From assembly GCF_000972845.2 (NCBI RefSeq), contig NC_040027.1:12577760-12641759 (forward strand): 64,000 nt of DNA. Reading direction: 5' to 3'. The notes under the pieces were generated by a model that worked only from the letters and a program-made list of their open reading frames with translations, was not told the origin of the DNA and ran no database searches. The stretch comes from Larimichthys crocea (lineage: Eukaryota; Chordata; Actinopteri; Sciaenidae). Positions 34,140 through 46,351 of the stretch are shown here, one piece after another; the stretch's first letter is position 1; each line of letters begins with the position of its first letter. Made by a program: the position numbers and the translations under genes.

Positions 34140-36960
34140 TGGCTGGCATAATAACAAATCATATATAAACGTATCAGTCAATAAATGAGGTCTCTGCTGG
34201 ATTACTGTGTTGCTAAAATTGGCTACAGTTTGATGATGTTTTTCTTTTAGTCAGTATAATTCTGTGACATTTTACACCTACCATAGGGCATATGTAGGTG
34301 TTAGTTGTTACTTAGTAACAGTAAGCATGTTGTATCCATGGTGCGAAAGCTTTTATTTTAGTAATGCATAAATTACAACTAACTTATAATATTCTGTTTT
34401 AGTTGCTGGCAACAAATCCCATTAAATACGCAAACGAACGATGTATTAGTCTGTCTCTTACTATTTTGTGACCTTTTTTTATGACACTGAGCTCCAAGCC
34501 TAACATACAGTAATATACACATCCATACACAAGCTGAATTATTCACTGAAACAGCTAGTTTTTGGACACCAATAGAGCTATATGGAGTGTCTATATCACA
34601 CTTTGGCTCCGCAGGCATTAAGATTAATTCATTGTTTGTTTTTATGGGATTTGCTGACCGTAAGAAAAATCTAGAATAACGGCTCTCACCGCAGTGCTTC
34701 ATCTCGCAGTGTCACACCAGAGGAAGGACGGACTCTCTGAATATTACAAAGTGTACATTCGAGTTTTTGTAGACGATGCAACTTTCTCATCACTGTGTGT
34801 GAAATGAACATTGCTACTATTCAGTGCAGTGACATGTATCTGCACTGTGGTCTCAGAGGGGGATCCAGGGATGCTAATAATGTCAGATTATTCCGGGGGA
34901 CATACTTGAGAGGATCCCCTGGTATATTCTTTATCTTGTAACGGGTCCTTGACTGAAGAAATAATTGAGAGCCTCTGTCTAAGGGTATGGCATCGATTAA
35001 AGGCTTTAACAGTATTTATTCAAGAAAATGGTTCCGCTTATTGCAGCCTGGGAAATGAGCTCTTAAACCAAACGCTCCACAGCGAACACCACATGTGGGA
35101 AGAGCCGGATTGGTCACGGGCAACGCCGCAAACGTAGAACAAACAATGTGATTGGATAAGGAGCCCACGGCTCCCCTGAAACTTGGAGTCTGATAGGCTG
35201 CTGACAGACAGTCTGTGGTGTACATGGGTGGTGTGTGTGATGTGTGCAAGTTGGAAATAGCTCTAAGCAGTTACTGTTAATCCCTCGTTCATTTGTGGCA
35301 AAAACAACATTGATGCTGGTACGAGGGTGAAAATGAGGGTTCCTCTGTCGTCTTTATGGATTTGATTCCTGTCAGCCTTGGTGGATCTTTTTCTTTTTTG
35401 GTGCAGAATCAAACCTCCTCCCTCTTCTTTCTCATTTTTTTTCTTCCTTTCTCTCAGCATTGGGGTACAGTGGGCCAAGAAGGAGAGCAGGCCAACCCAA
35501 ATGTTCCTAATTCTTCACTCTAGGACATCTAGCTAGCTGATGGATCATAGTTTGTCTGCACTTATGTCAGTGTGTGGGTGTATAGCTCCAGTAGTGAGAA
35601 TGTGAAATCCCAGTCCCCAGATGGTGATGATAATGATTTACTGGCAACAGTGACAGAGGAAGGGAAGAAGGTCACAAAATAACTTTTCAGAGACGTGAAT
35701 TTTAACTAGACTTGCGGTGGTTTCATGTCATGTTCCTCTCCCAGCTCTCTCTCTCTGCCTCAGACACACATTGGGTTTGTTATTCATCCTGTCAGTGGGG
35801 TGTACACGGGGCAATGAAGAGGGGAGCAGTGGGAGAGTCGGACCTCCCCAACGGCGCTGTTTGGGTTGGCAAGGCAACACGGGCCGGTCGAGGGACATGA
35901 AAGGGATCACCCATAACTCTGGCCACCAACTCTCCGTCTGCCTACTTTTTAAACTTTTCTTCTCTTTGTTTTTTTTTTATTTCCTTTTCCATTTCTCCCT
36001 CTTTTTTTTTTTTACCACCCTGTATTTTTTCCCTCTCTCTGAAGCTGGTTGTAAGGGGAAGTGGAGCATAAGTTGGCCTAATGATCGCGCATGATTAAAT
36101 ATTATTTCCCCTGTTGCACTGTGTTTATGAAATTAGTCCCAATTATTTTTAATTGGTGGTCTTTCTTCTGTCTACTTCCTCCTCTGTTACACAAACACAC
36201 ACAGACACACACATATATAGTACATGTAGGCCTCTGAGGTGAAAACCATAGACCCCGGGGTGAACAAAGCAGCCGGTGGCGTTGTTCTCTCCAGTTGACT
36301 TCATCAGATAAGCTGATGATATGAAGCTGAGGCTTTAATTAACAGAGGCTCATCAGCTCCTCACTGCCGGGGCCAGACAGGCCTGCTTAACAGGCAGGGC
36401 CACACACACAGTCACAATCAGACCCTCAGACGCGCGCTCCACCAAGGCTGTTTCCAAGTCAGCACTGTGGTCGGGTCTCCACACTGGCTCTTTTCTTCCT
36501 CGGATCCGTCCCACTTTCCACGCTCTTCTCCTCTGGGTTGTACTGATTGAGATCCATGAGACGGTTTTGTTAGCAGATAACAGGGCAGAGGCGGGGAGGA
36601 AACAAACGGCTGCAACTCTAAAGTACGAAGAGCAACACGGCAATATAGATAGACTGGTAAATGCATTTGGAAAACTGCCTTCTGATGAGGGCAGAGGGAG
36701 AATGTGTAGGAGTCAATATGAGAGGTGTCTGAGTATTAGCACCTCGTAACAGCTACCATTCATCACCTTTTCTAGCTTGTCAGCTCTTAAAAACACTTGC
36801 AGTTGTGACCCTCCATCACAGATGTGTTTAATGCAGAGGGATGAATGTTTTAACTGAAGCATAATTTATCTTTTCAAGTTGTTTTAGCTCATAATAGGGT
36901 CGGAGATTAAAGACTATTTCTCTACTAAGTAAGAAGAAAATGACTAATGTCAGATATTCT
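34140..36960. other. Intronic stretch, no gene seen
   Basis: About 2.8 kb of AT-leaning sequence with short T-rich runs near 35960-36015 and no recognised gene, RNA gene or dispersed repeat. Confidence 0.55.
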
Positions 36961-37117
36961 GTGAAGGTTCTCAGTCATCCGGGTCATCTTTCTTCAAAAA
37001 GGTTAAATCTGGGGCATCTGGACTGTTCTGTGAAGACATTTAACCCCTCTTGGATGAGAGGCGAAACATCTTCACAGATCTACTAACAGTCCAGTTGCCC
37101 CAGACTTAACCTTTTTG
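36961..37117 (+). mobile_element. Foldback element with imperfect inverted arms
   Basis: Contains GTGAAGGTTCTCAGTCATCC and GGATGAGAGGCGAAACATCT, motifs I know from a very common fish repeat. The left arm at 36995-37026 (AAAAAGGTTAAATCTGGGGC, then ATCTGGACTGTT) pairs with the right arm at 37085-37117 (AACAGTCCAGTTGCCCCAGA, then CTTAACCTTTTT). The roughly 58-nt loop holds the GAGGCGAAACATCTTC motif. Non-coding. Confidence 0.75.
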
Positions 37118-40100
37118 AAATAATGTCGGATATTTTCTGCTCCTCCTCTTAATTTCATCTTCAAACTTTTCCCACATCTACAACATTAGTATTACATGCA
37201 AATCATTGTTTTAGTTAAGATGAATCAGGACTGCCTATTTATTTTTGCAATCTCTTCCAGATAAAGTAGCTGTATTGTGCAAACAAAGATCAGTCGTGCT
37301 TGATGATTCACTTGCTCTTAACAACTGAGATCCTGTTCTGGAAGTAGTTTGGAGGTTTGAGCGTAGTGTGATGGAGAGTTACACGGAGGACAGGGAGTTT
37401 CACAACAACAGTCGTAGACTGTTGCATCATGTTGTGCTCTCCGTCATTACACTGTAAAACAAAGTGATGTAGGTACTGACCAGGATCTTAACCATTGTCG
37501 TGATTAACACAGTTTTAATGATTACCAGTTGGCAAGTCTGCTAATATACTGATCATGTGTGTTCTGAAGCTTAATTTAATGAGTTAAGTGAACTCTCAGC
37601 CATACATTCATCCAACTCCAGAAGCTTTAACTTGAAATTAATGAAACATACTGTATATATTTGATGGTTTACACTGTAATTTATCAAAAAACAGCACATA
37701 TTTCTCACCCACATCATAAAACTCCCATAAATCCCATAATTCAATGTGGTAATCACAATTACAAACTGTGTGTTCATGTGTGGGGAGTGTGTGCAGTTAT
37801 GGGGGTTGTATTTGCATCTAAAGTTTGTCATGAGACTGTTGCAGTAACAAAAAGTGATACCTGTAGAATTATTAATCAGAAGTGAACCATCATCTGTCGA
37901 AATAGTGCAGTCAATAGTAGCAACGGTGTGTTGGGTAGATTTCACAGATCTGGTCCAGAGTGTAGTTTACACCTCTGTTTGTTTTATGGTGTGTTAGCGC
38001 TCAGCGGAGAATTCCTCTGCTTCTTATTTATGACAGGAAATGCACATCATAAAAGGCTCGTAAGCACTTATATCTCCGCTGGGAATTGGGCTCGTAGAAT
38101 GAAAAAGGGACACTATCACGCTCCCACACAGACTTGCAAATAGATAAACACGCACAACTCGGCTCAACGAAGCAAAGGCAGAAATATATACCAGACACAC
38201 GCATTCGGGCAGGCTCCGGAGGGACTCTAGCTGAGACAGCGGCCCCTGGCCCCTGCACGCGTGCCAGTGCAGGCTTGGGGTCAGTCTGTGACCCTTTGAC
38301 GGAGGGGTCAGTGGAGGAGTCCGACCAACACACTCCAACATCGCCTCTTTCCGTCCTCTGCAGGGACACTGCTTGGCTCCTCTGGGAAGGCACCCCGGTT
38401 TGATCTGCATACATACGTTTCTGCTTAAAGTCTGTGCAGACTAAGAGACAAAGAATTTAAAGTAGGTCTTTGCGGGCGTGTGTGCATGTATGGGTCTCTG
38501 TGCGCGCTTTTGCAATAGCCTGATGGTCCTAGAAACAAATGTCTTAGCTCAAACAACATTCATGAATAAGTGTGGTAGACTGCACGCGTCTGTTTTTTAC
38601 CAGAGCCATTGGTTTTACAGTATATCTGTGTTTTATCTGTTGGTGCGGAAGAACTTGTTTACGTTTAGGATTCCAGTCAGCAGTGAAAGATGACCTGTCC
38701 TAATTTACCCGCTTTCCTCCCCATGCTGTCCCCTAGCTCCCTCTCTGCCTCCTCCCACCCCCGACCAGTGCAACTTCCTCCATCCGAGGAACTCTCTAAC
38801 TCATTTCCACCTCCTATGCACGTCCAGCTGTAAACCGTTGGCGGTATCTACTGTCAGTAAAAGTCCAGTGACGTCGTCTTGATGGAGACTGCAGCTCGAC
38901 CACTGCTTTGGGCGACTACGCCCTCAAACAACAACAGGAACAGAGTGATGCTTTCTCTGTTAGTTTCCTGTACAAGCAGCGGGACCAATCTAGAGCTCCT
39001 GGAAGTGAAATAGTGTTCATTCAACCCAAAGTTCTTCTTCTGAGTTCTCCTGGGTGGAGAATTCCTCCACGGCCTCGACACCAGATGGAAGCTCTCCTGG
39101 CGCTATGAGCTGGCCGGGTCATTTCCTGTCAGGAGGCCTGGTGTTAATCAAGGCCTGAGCCAGCAGGGAACGCCCCCTTACTCCCCTACCTCCTCCTCCT
39201 TTACTGTTTTTTACAGCCCCTCTCCTCTTACACCCCCATCATCTAGCAGAGAGTCTAAGAAATACACATTTTTCCCTCCTCCCTCCTATTTTCCCCTCTT
39301 TTGGTTTCTGTTCTTTTGTCTTCCATACCGTACCCCTCTCTTTGTTTAGTTCATGTCATACTGCATTCAGTGTCTTTAGGTGGTCATAAATCACAGGGAG
39401 CTAATGGTCTGTGTTATCAAAGTGTCCCCATGGAGGACTGCTGGTCCAGCCAATAGATAGAAGGAGATAGTAAGGAATGAAGAGAAAGGAGTCTTTCTTT
39501 ACTTGCAGTCTGGTGTCTGGTCACTTTCAGTTGTGTCTGTTAGCGTCTCCTGTAGTGTGATGGACACAGTAGGAGATAGGCTTATCTCCTTGCTCCTCCT
39601 GCTCAGCTGACCTCCACAAGGACCAGAGACAGGCCTAAAAACTGGAGGCCGCTTGGGCCGAGATCTCCTGCTATGTTTTTTTCTTAATCACTTAATGGTT
39701 TACGTTCTACGGCTCCAGTGTTCGATGGTGAAACGCTGCCTCAGCTGTGGTTTTTCCCCCGAGAGACATTTACATGCTTGGAGGTTCTTGACTCATGCAA
39801 GTTCTACCTCATGTACCCCCAGTTTTGGGTTTTGATGCATAAAAAGAATAATTCAGTTAGAGAAAATTCAGTTAAGCTAAGTATGAAAAACACTCCAAGT
39901 ATGAGACTCGGACTCAGACTAAGAACTGCTTTGGCATGAAAACATAATATTCCATCAGTTTTTTTTGTTTTCTCCGTTGCTGTGTTTTCAGATTTGTGAT
40001 TTGATTTTGGTGACTGCAAGCAGTCCAAACTGTTGCTGTTTTTGGAGAGCATCTCTTTCTTCTCTGACCTAAGAAAAAATAACTTCTAGCTGAACCCAAT

Positions 40101-40309
40101 GTTTAATACCTCAAATAAACCTTAAAGTGCAATAAATCCAGTGCCAGCTTCGGTAGAATAAAAAGTAGATCTCAGAATCGATGAGCAAGCACACAGCTAG
40201 ATCGACGATTTAGCCAATGTTCCATTGCTGCCAGTGAATATCCAGGCCAAGAGTTCCTCTGGGCCAAGATTTCCTCCTTGGTATTGCAACTTGATACCTG
40301 TGATCATGA
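37118..40309. other. Intronic stretch, no gene seen
   Basis: About 3.2 kb without recognised repeat or gene. A GC-richer patch at about 38200-38400 gives overlapping open frames on both strands, none with a recognisable domain. Confidence 0.55.
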
Positions 40310-40580
40310 GAAAGACACATTTCGGCTAACTTCCATAAACAGATATCTGCATATGAATGCAGATACATTTTTACGAAAGCTAATAAAAAGCTCAATCATT
40401 GTCAGACAATAGCCGATGAGATCCAAGATCCTGCATGCAACCAAAGCTGCTCAGAAACGATTGGTCAATACTACTCCAGAACCGGAAACCTGAGCGCTTC
40501 CAATCTTCGTCCCGTGTCTACAAATTCTGCATTCATATGCAGATATCTGTTTATAGAGATTACATGTGTCATTGCTTTGG
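40310..40580. mobile_element. Foldback MITE-like element with a 28-bp perfect inverted repeat
   Basis: The 28 bases at 40336-40363 (TAAACAGATATCTGCATATG, then AATGCAGA) are the exact reverse complement of 40526-40553. Outside these, weaker complementarity continues (a shared ATGTGTC-type block), so the arms were probably longer. The 162-nt spacer is non-coding. The shape fits an old non-autonomous DNA transposon. Confidence 0.7.
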
Positions 40581-43500
40581 AGTAACTTCCTTCCATCTGT
40601 CTTCTATGGATACTGCTGAAAGACAGCACCCCATTTTTCACCCTTGCTTGGCGCAAACGCCGGAAAAACAAAAACAAAAAAAAACCTCTGTGTTTTGGGG
40701 CACACTACAATCGTTCTCCACCCCGAGCTCTGTTGAGATCATGTGCAAGACTTTCTCTGGCTGAGCGTCAGTCTTCCTGTTGGCTCAACGCACCCACGAA
40801 TGAGATAATATGATTTAATCGTACAGCTCTTCTAGGCTTTAAAAATGTTGTTGAACCGAGTGGATGAAGCTCTGATAATAAAAAGAGTTTGATTTGGGGG
40901 ATTTCTGACACAGATATTCACTGTTTTTCAGCCACTCCTTTTACAATGATTGTGTATGGGGGGGGAAAGTTGTGGTTTACATGATGATCCCAGAGGTCGG
41001 GGTGCTACATCAATATCGCTTTACACCCCAGTGTCATTCCTGGTAAGTAATAATCAATCCAAAATGAATGTAGTTTTTAGGTTTAATCTCTCTTTTCTGG
41101 GAGAGAATGTTACATTTTCATTCACGCTGCTGCTGCTGCTGATCTGCATATAATTACACCCCCTTCAATGTAAACCACCTAACCACAACAAGAGTACCGC
41201 CAGGGAACATGTGACTGTGCATAGTAGCTACAAAGCCATTGTCACGCCTGAAGACTTGTACGTCAAAATGCTCCCCATAAATACAGTTTTTGTGAATTTT
41301 AATGTTCTGGTTTGCCTGAAACTTGCAATAGATCTTTGTCCATTAAGCGTCCTTTAAATCACAGTTACAAAGATGTTTTCACTTCATTACACAAACCGCA
41401 GCTTTAAAAAACAATCAAGGCAATTCCGAGACAAATGTGTCGATTTGCATTTTTATGATGGTTTTTGTTTGTTAGGGAGAAGAAAAATAATAAATAATTC
41501 AAGTACTTTACTTGGAGGAATGTAAACATGCTTCCCTACGATTTCTTAGCAAGTAATTTATTTCCTTTTAACGCTAAGCAGCCGTAAGAGCATGTTTCCT
41601 AAACAAAATGCAGCCTACGGAGGTTCGATACCCGGCCCTCGATGTAAGGTGTTATTGTTCGTCTGTCCACCCGTGGTCGCTATCTTTTAAATCCTACTAT
41701 CAAAAGAACCTATTTCGCCATCACATTTCCTGGCTGCCTCTCCATCATTTCATCTTATCTTCTCTTAGTTCTGTCTGCTTCTTGGCCTCACACACACACA
41801 CACACACTCACACACTCCACCGCTCTTTGATGCTGACAGCTGCTCGCCGTCTGCACTCTGTCTGTGAGCTCAGCACTATCACATCCGACTCAGCCCACTC
41901 TCGGTCCAGGTAAACGTCTCCCTCGCTCTCTCTGATGGGCAGAGATGGAGGGATGAATGAACCGTTTGTCATAACTTTTCTTTCTCAGCGGTCTCGCAGA
42001 TGGTGAGAAACATTTCATGGCGAAGAGGGGCAGTCGGGGCCCGGGTGTTATCACCGCCATCCACACAGCGTGGGTGTATATACGGTGATAATGACTGTCT
42101 GCAGCGAAGATTGCTGCAGTGAGGCCAGTGTAAACTCAGTCCCCCCAGAAAATAAACACATTAGAACACACACATATACACACACACACCTCCCCTTATA
42201 ACTGTCGCCTCAAGCCAGCAAACCCCCCGCCTCTATTGTATACTCCCCCAGTATACCAGCTCCTTCTCTATCGTCCATGACCCAGAACACACAAGCTCAA
42301 GTCTCCACATTGAAAACACTGACTATTTTTGGCCTTGCTTTAATTTCCCCCGCTGTAGCGAACTGTAGCGATAGCAAATCCAAAGAAAATCCACTGTAGG
42401 GGATGTGTTATTTCCAGGATGGGGATGTATGGTTTTAATTTTCTCCCTTTCCTGTTCTCTCCTCCACGCCTCCCTGTCCCCCTTTTTTAGACTCACCCCA
42501 CATATTGCTGCTGGAAGTGTTGCAAGTTCCTGAGCAACAACGTTGTTGTACACAACCTCTGTGCTTTAATGGGACACCCACTTATGTATCGCAGAGTGTT
42601 GACAGTGCTACATGAGCCCTGCGACGTCTCATTCAGGTCTTGGAAATGGATCACACGCTGTGATGGAGAATTAACTGTAGAATTATGAATGGATTCTCTT
42701 CAAGTAATTCTATCACAACATATAAGTGCTGTTGAACACACACGCCTCTACAGTCTGTCCATGTAGACACATGGACTCACTCACAAACACACACACACAC
42801 ACACATGCACCGTAACACTAACATCTGTCTCTCAGGTGGGAGCAGCCACCCTCTGGTAGGCCTCCTTGCATCACTGCACCAGTCAAGAGGCTGAGCACAC
42901 ACACACACACACAAACAGATCAGCAGCTGCCTCACACTTTCACTTGAGCTTGAACTAAATAATTCCTAGAACCAGCCAGCTTTGTAGTCCAAATGTTTCC
43001 ACTCGGGATGCACTGTGCTGCAGTTCCTGACCTGATCTGTGACAGCCCTCCGTCGCTGCGATGTGTGGGAGCGGATTAGCCCGTTGTGCGTTTTGAACGA
43101 CAGGATTATGAAGTTTGTGTGTTTCTATAAGGCCAGCGCGTACCATTGAGTGTGTGTGTGTTATGAGGAGTGCAGTGTGTTATTTGTGTTACGCTAAACC
43201 CATTTACTTTTGTGAGAAGTGCATCTTTTCAGTAGAGGTTTCTGTGGGTACGCTCTCCAGCCTCAGACCAGGAATATGAGACGCATTCCTCGATTAAGGT
43301 TCACATTATTAGGACAATGGAAAATTGGGATTCAACCATTTAACAGTACAAATACATATTTGTGTGTTTGTGAACAAAAGTTTTTTTTTTAAAAAAAGGA
43401 CATGCGGACAGTTTGGAGACGTTCCCTAAACCATGGGTGGCGTCAACATATCGAGGTCAGAAATAATAAGTGGTATGTCTGCTAGAGCTCACTGTAGCAC

Positions 43501-43987
43501 TGGCTTCATCCACCCTATAATCCACTTTGATGTGGACCTCAACCCCTACCAGGATGTGATGTTTGTGTAGGATGCCTGCCTGGACGGGTAAGTATATGTA
43601 TGATCCCGTTCGGCAGTGTGTGTATCGTTCGCTCGAGCTCGTGTGTGTGATGTTGTCCAGCGCCGGGGACTGAAACAGGAAGTTGAGGGACGATTAGGAG
43701 GATCTGACATTTGCAACGGGAGCTTCCTGTGATAGGAGGCTTCCTCTGTGTCTGTGGGACTCACCACCTTATCTCACTGCACTCCTCTCTATCTGAATGA
43801 CTTCTCTTACAGTCCACTCCTCTCTCATTCACAGTTTGCCGCACATAACAGCTATTTCTGTCACGTAAGTTGTTTATTTCCAAGTCTACAAAGTACAAAT
43901 ACTTTCTTTGCAGGCCTCTGCCTCCACCCCAGCACACTGAAGGTTAATTGAATTTAGTTTGTGGTGCGCAGCATGTTTTCACAGTCA
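40581..43987. other. Intronic stretch, no gene seen
   Basis: About 3.4 kb. It contains (CA)n runs at 41786-41816, 42785-42805 and 42897-42912 and an exon-like but frame-incompatible segment at 40932-41041. No gene was recognised. Confidence 0.55.
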
Positions 43988-44190
43988 AGATAACCAGGTT
44001 ACCCCAAGAAATCAGGGGAAATCGAATTTCTGTAACCTGGGTCTATGTTATGAAACTAATCTGCCGAAGTTGTGCACAAGCCTACTAGAAACCTGGTCAC
44101 ATGTATACATGGCCAAGAAAACTGGCTCCACAAGTCAGATTTCCCAGAAATTGGTTATCCAGGTTCAAGAAATCAGGTTACAGCAGAAAT
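43988..44190. repeat. Element with internal direct repeats (AACCAGGTTAC / CAAGAAATCAGG)
   Basis: The left end reads AGATAACCAGGTTACCCCAA, then GAAATCAGGGGAAAT. The right end reads GGTTATCCAGGTTCAAGAAA, then TCAGGTTACAGCAGAAAT. The two ends are diverged direct copies of each other, and further AACCTGG motifs (about 44034 and 44091) occur between them. It looks like a fish non-autonomous repeat, but the class is unknown to me. Confidence 0.55.
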
Positions 44191-45088
44191 CTCAACGCTG
44201 TTCCACATTATTCTACAAAAACCACAGAACATTTTTCACTGGAACTCTGTTCGGCTGAGGAAATGGTCCCTGCTCACGGTGTGTTCTGTGGAAGTATGCC
44301 ACGGTGTTTTTACTTCCCTGTTTTTAGTTCCCATGATGCCCTTCGCCAACCACGACTTGTGATCTCCTATAAAAAAAATGTTTAAAAAGGTGAAGTGAAA
44401 TGAGAAGTGAGGCCCCTTTCTCTTTCCAGAATTTCTCTGGGAGATCTTCAAACATTTCTCTGAGCAGTTTGAATTGGAACCTCATTCTGACAAAGAAATA
44501 GCAATAGACAGCGTCTGCTGTCTTGTTTTCACAACTGTGACCTCCAATGCTGTGTTTTTTTGTTTTTTTTTTAATCCTCACGATGCCGATCTTTCATTTT
44601 TCCTCTCGATTTCTCAGTAAAAACTCTCATCCCTCCGCAGCCTCATCCTCCTCCTCGCTGTGGGATTACACTCTGTTACAACCCGTCCCTCCTGCTCTGT
44701 GTTTCTGTCACTTCAGAGCAACGTCAGAAAGTTGTTTCGACTCCAAGAAGCAATTGTTAAGTTTGTGAGTCTTTCTGTGTGGCGACTGCAGCGCCCTTGT
44801 AGAAGTCGGTCTTTTGTTTCTCATCACATCTTCTCCTGCCCGGAGAAGATGTGAATCATCCCGCGGCACAATGGTCTATGTCTATGTCTATGTGAGTAGA
44901 TGAGTGTGAGTCACAGTGAAGTGGATGAGTGTGCACAGGGGGAAAAAAAAAAGAGATAAAGGGGGTAAAAATGAATCCCCTAAACGTGCCACAGTGTATG
45001 AGCAGTGCATTGTCATCTGCTCTGGCTTTGCTGTGGAACTTTGTGCTTTTAGAGGGAAAAGAAAAAACATTCCAGATTAATCAATCAA

Positions 45089-45090
<2 letters not shown>

Positions 45091-45150
<60 letters not shown>
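45091..45150. repeat. (TG)30 microsatellite
   Basis: Sixty uninterrupted bases of TG, the longest dinucleotide run in the window. It follows TCAATCAATC. Open frames of alternating Cys and Val across it are artefacts. Confidence 0.98.
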
Positions 45151-45153
<3 letters not shown>

Positions 45154-46209
45154 TGCGCCTCAACATGTGGCTTCAATCTCTGTTTTCTGTTGCGTCCCAC
45201 CCCTCTTTTACCCTTCGCAGAGACTTGTGACCATTGAAGACATCTTCGTGGTTGAAAACAAGTCGTTCCTTACTGGATTTCACAGAGTTCGTCCTCTCTG
45301 TATCTCTACGGCAAATAAAAAAGAAAAATCCCATCTTATGCAACAGTGTCCTATAGTAAAGAGTGTTCAGGTTCGAGATGTGTCCATGCATGTGTGTGTA
45401 TGTGTATGCTCTTGTGGTGTGTTGACTGATGAGCTGGTAAACAGACCCAGCATCTCAGATATCGGTGAAGTTTATTGGTCTGGGTTCAGATCTGGCAGGC
45501 CTCACTTGTTTATTTGGCTTTCAGGTATCAAATGAAAACCCGCAAGTCTCTTTCACAATCGCATGTGTATCCCCGTGATCCGCCCGAGCTTCGCAGAGTC
45601 AATAAACAGTCATGCATGAACTTGTTCACACAAATACACAACTCATTGTGCAGCACGTATAGAAACTAATCTCTCGTTTCTCCTGTTCCCACAGATACAC
45701 ACTCACATTGTCTGTCTTTTTCCCTTCCCATCATCGCACACTTTCTCCGCTTCCCCTCACGATCGTTGACACACACACACTCTGCATACATAGACATACA
45801 AGGTTACTGCGTTCCCATGCTTGGTGTCGGGTCAGCTTGGTTCCAGAGGTCAAACACAAATTCTCCTGTCCCCTCATCAGCATGTAATTCAGACCAGCAG
45901 CACCCAGGGACCACCAGAGGCTAGAGGCAACGCAATCACCCCAACCAACACGTCACCCGCCCATCAAACACACACATAACACAGCCACCAACACCGACCT
46001 CCTCCTCCTCCTCCCTCCTCGCTCCATCCCTGCAGCCACTATCAAAGGATCTGAACAGCGTCAACATTATCTATCTCTGTCTCCCATGGGGGGGAAGCCA
46101 AGCACATAGCACAGTTATCACTCAGCAAACATGGACACACACACACTCTCTCTTTTTCCCTTCTCTCTTCACACACACTCGCTCATACCCTCCAAAACCT
46201 GCCTGCGTG

Positions 46210-46351
46210 CACACACACACACACACACACACACGTAATACCGAGTTAAGATCAAAGGTTAATCATGTCTTTTCATCAGCTGCACCACCCTCTCCACTAT
46301 CTGTCCTCCTCCTGTCTAATGGTTGTGTTTATAAGTGTGTGTGTGTGTGTG
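46210..46351. repeat. (CA)n and (TG)n microsatellites in opposite sense
   Basis: A CA run at 46210-46234 and a TG run at 46334-46351, about 100 bp apart and mutually complementary. Confidence 0.93.

Noticed and set aside
40932..41042. Exon-like segment between TTTTTCAG and GTAAGT
   Set aside because: In the phase required after the exon ending at 31695 it contains a stop (TGA) and it has no SCFD2 similarity. It is open only in another frame.
45092..45535. 147-codon open frame beginning in Cys-Val repeats
   Set aside because: The start is the (TG)30 microsatellite. The rest has no recognisable domain.
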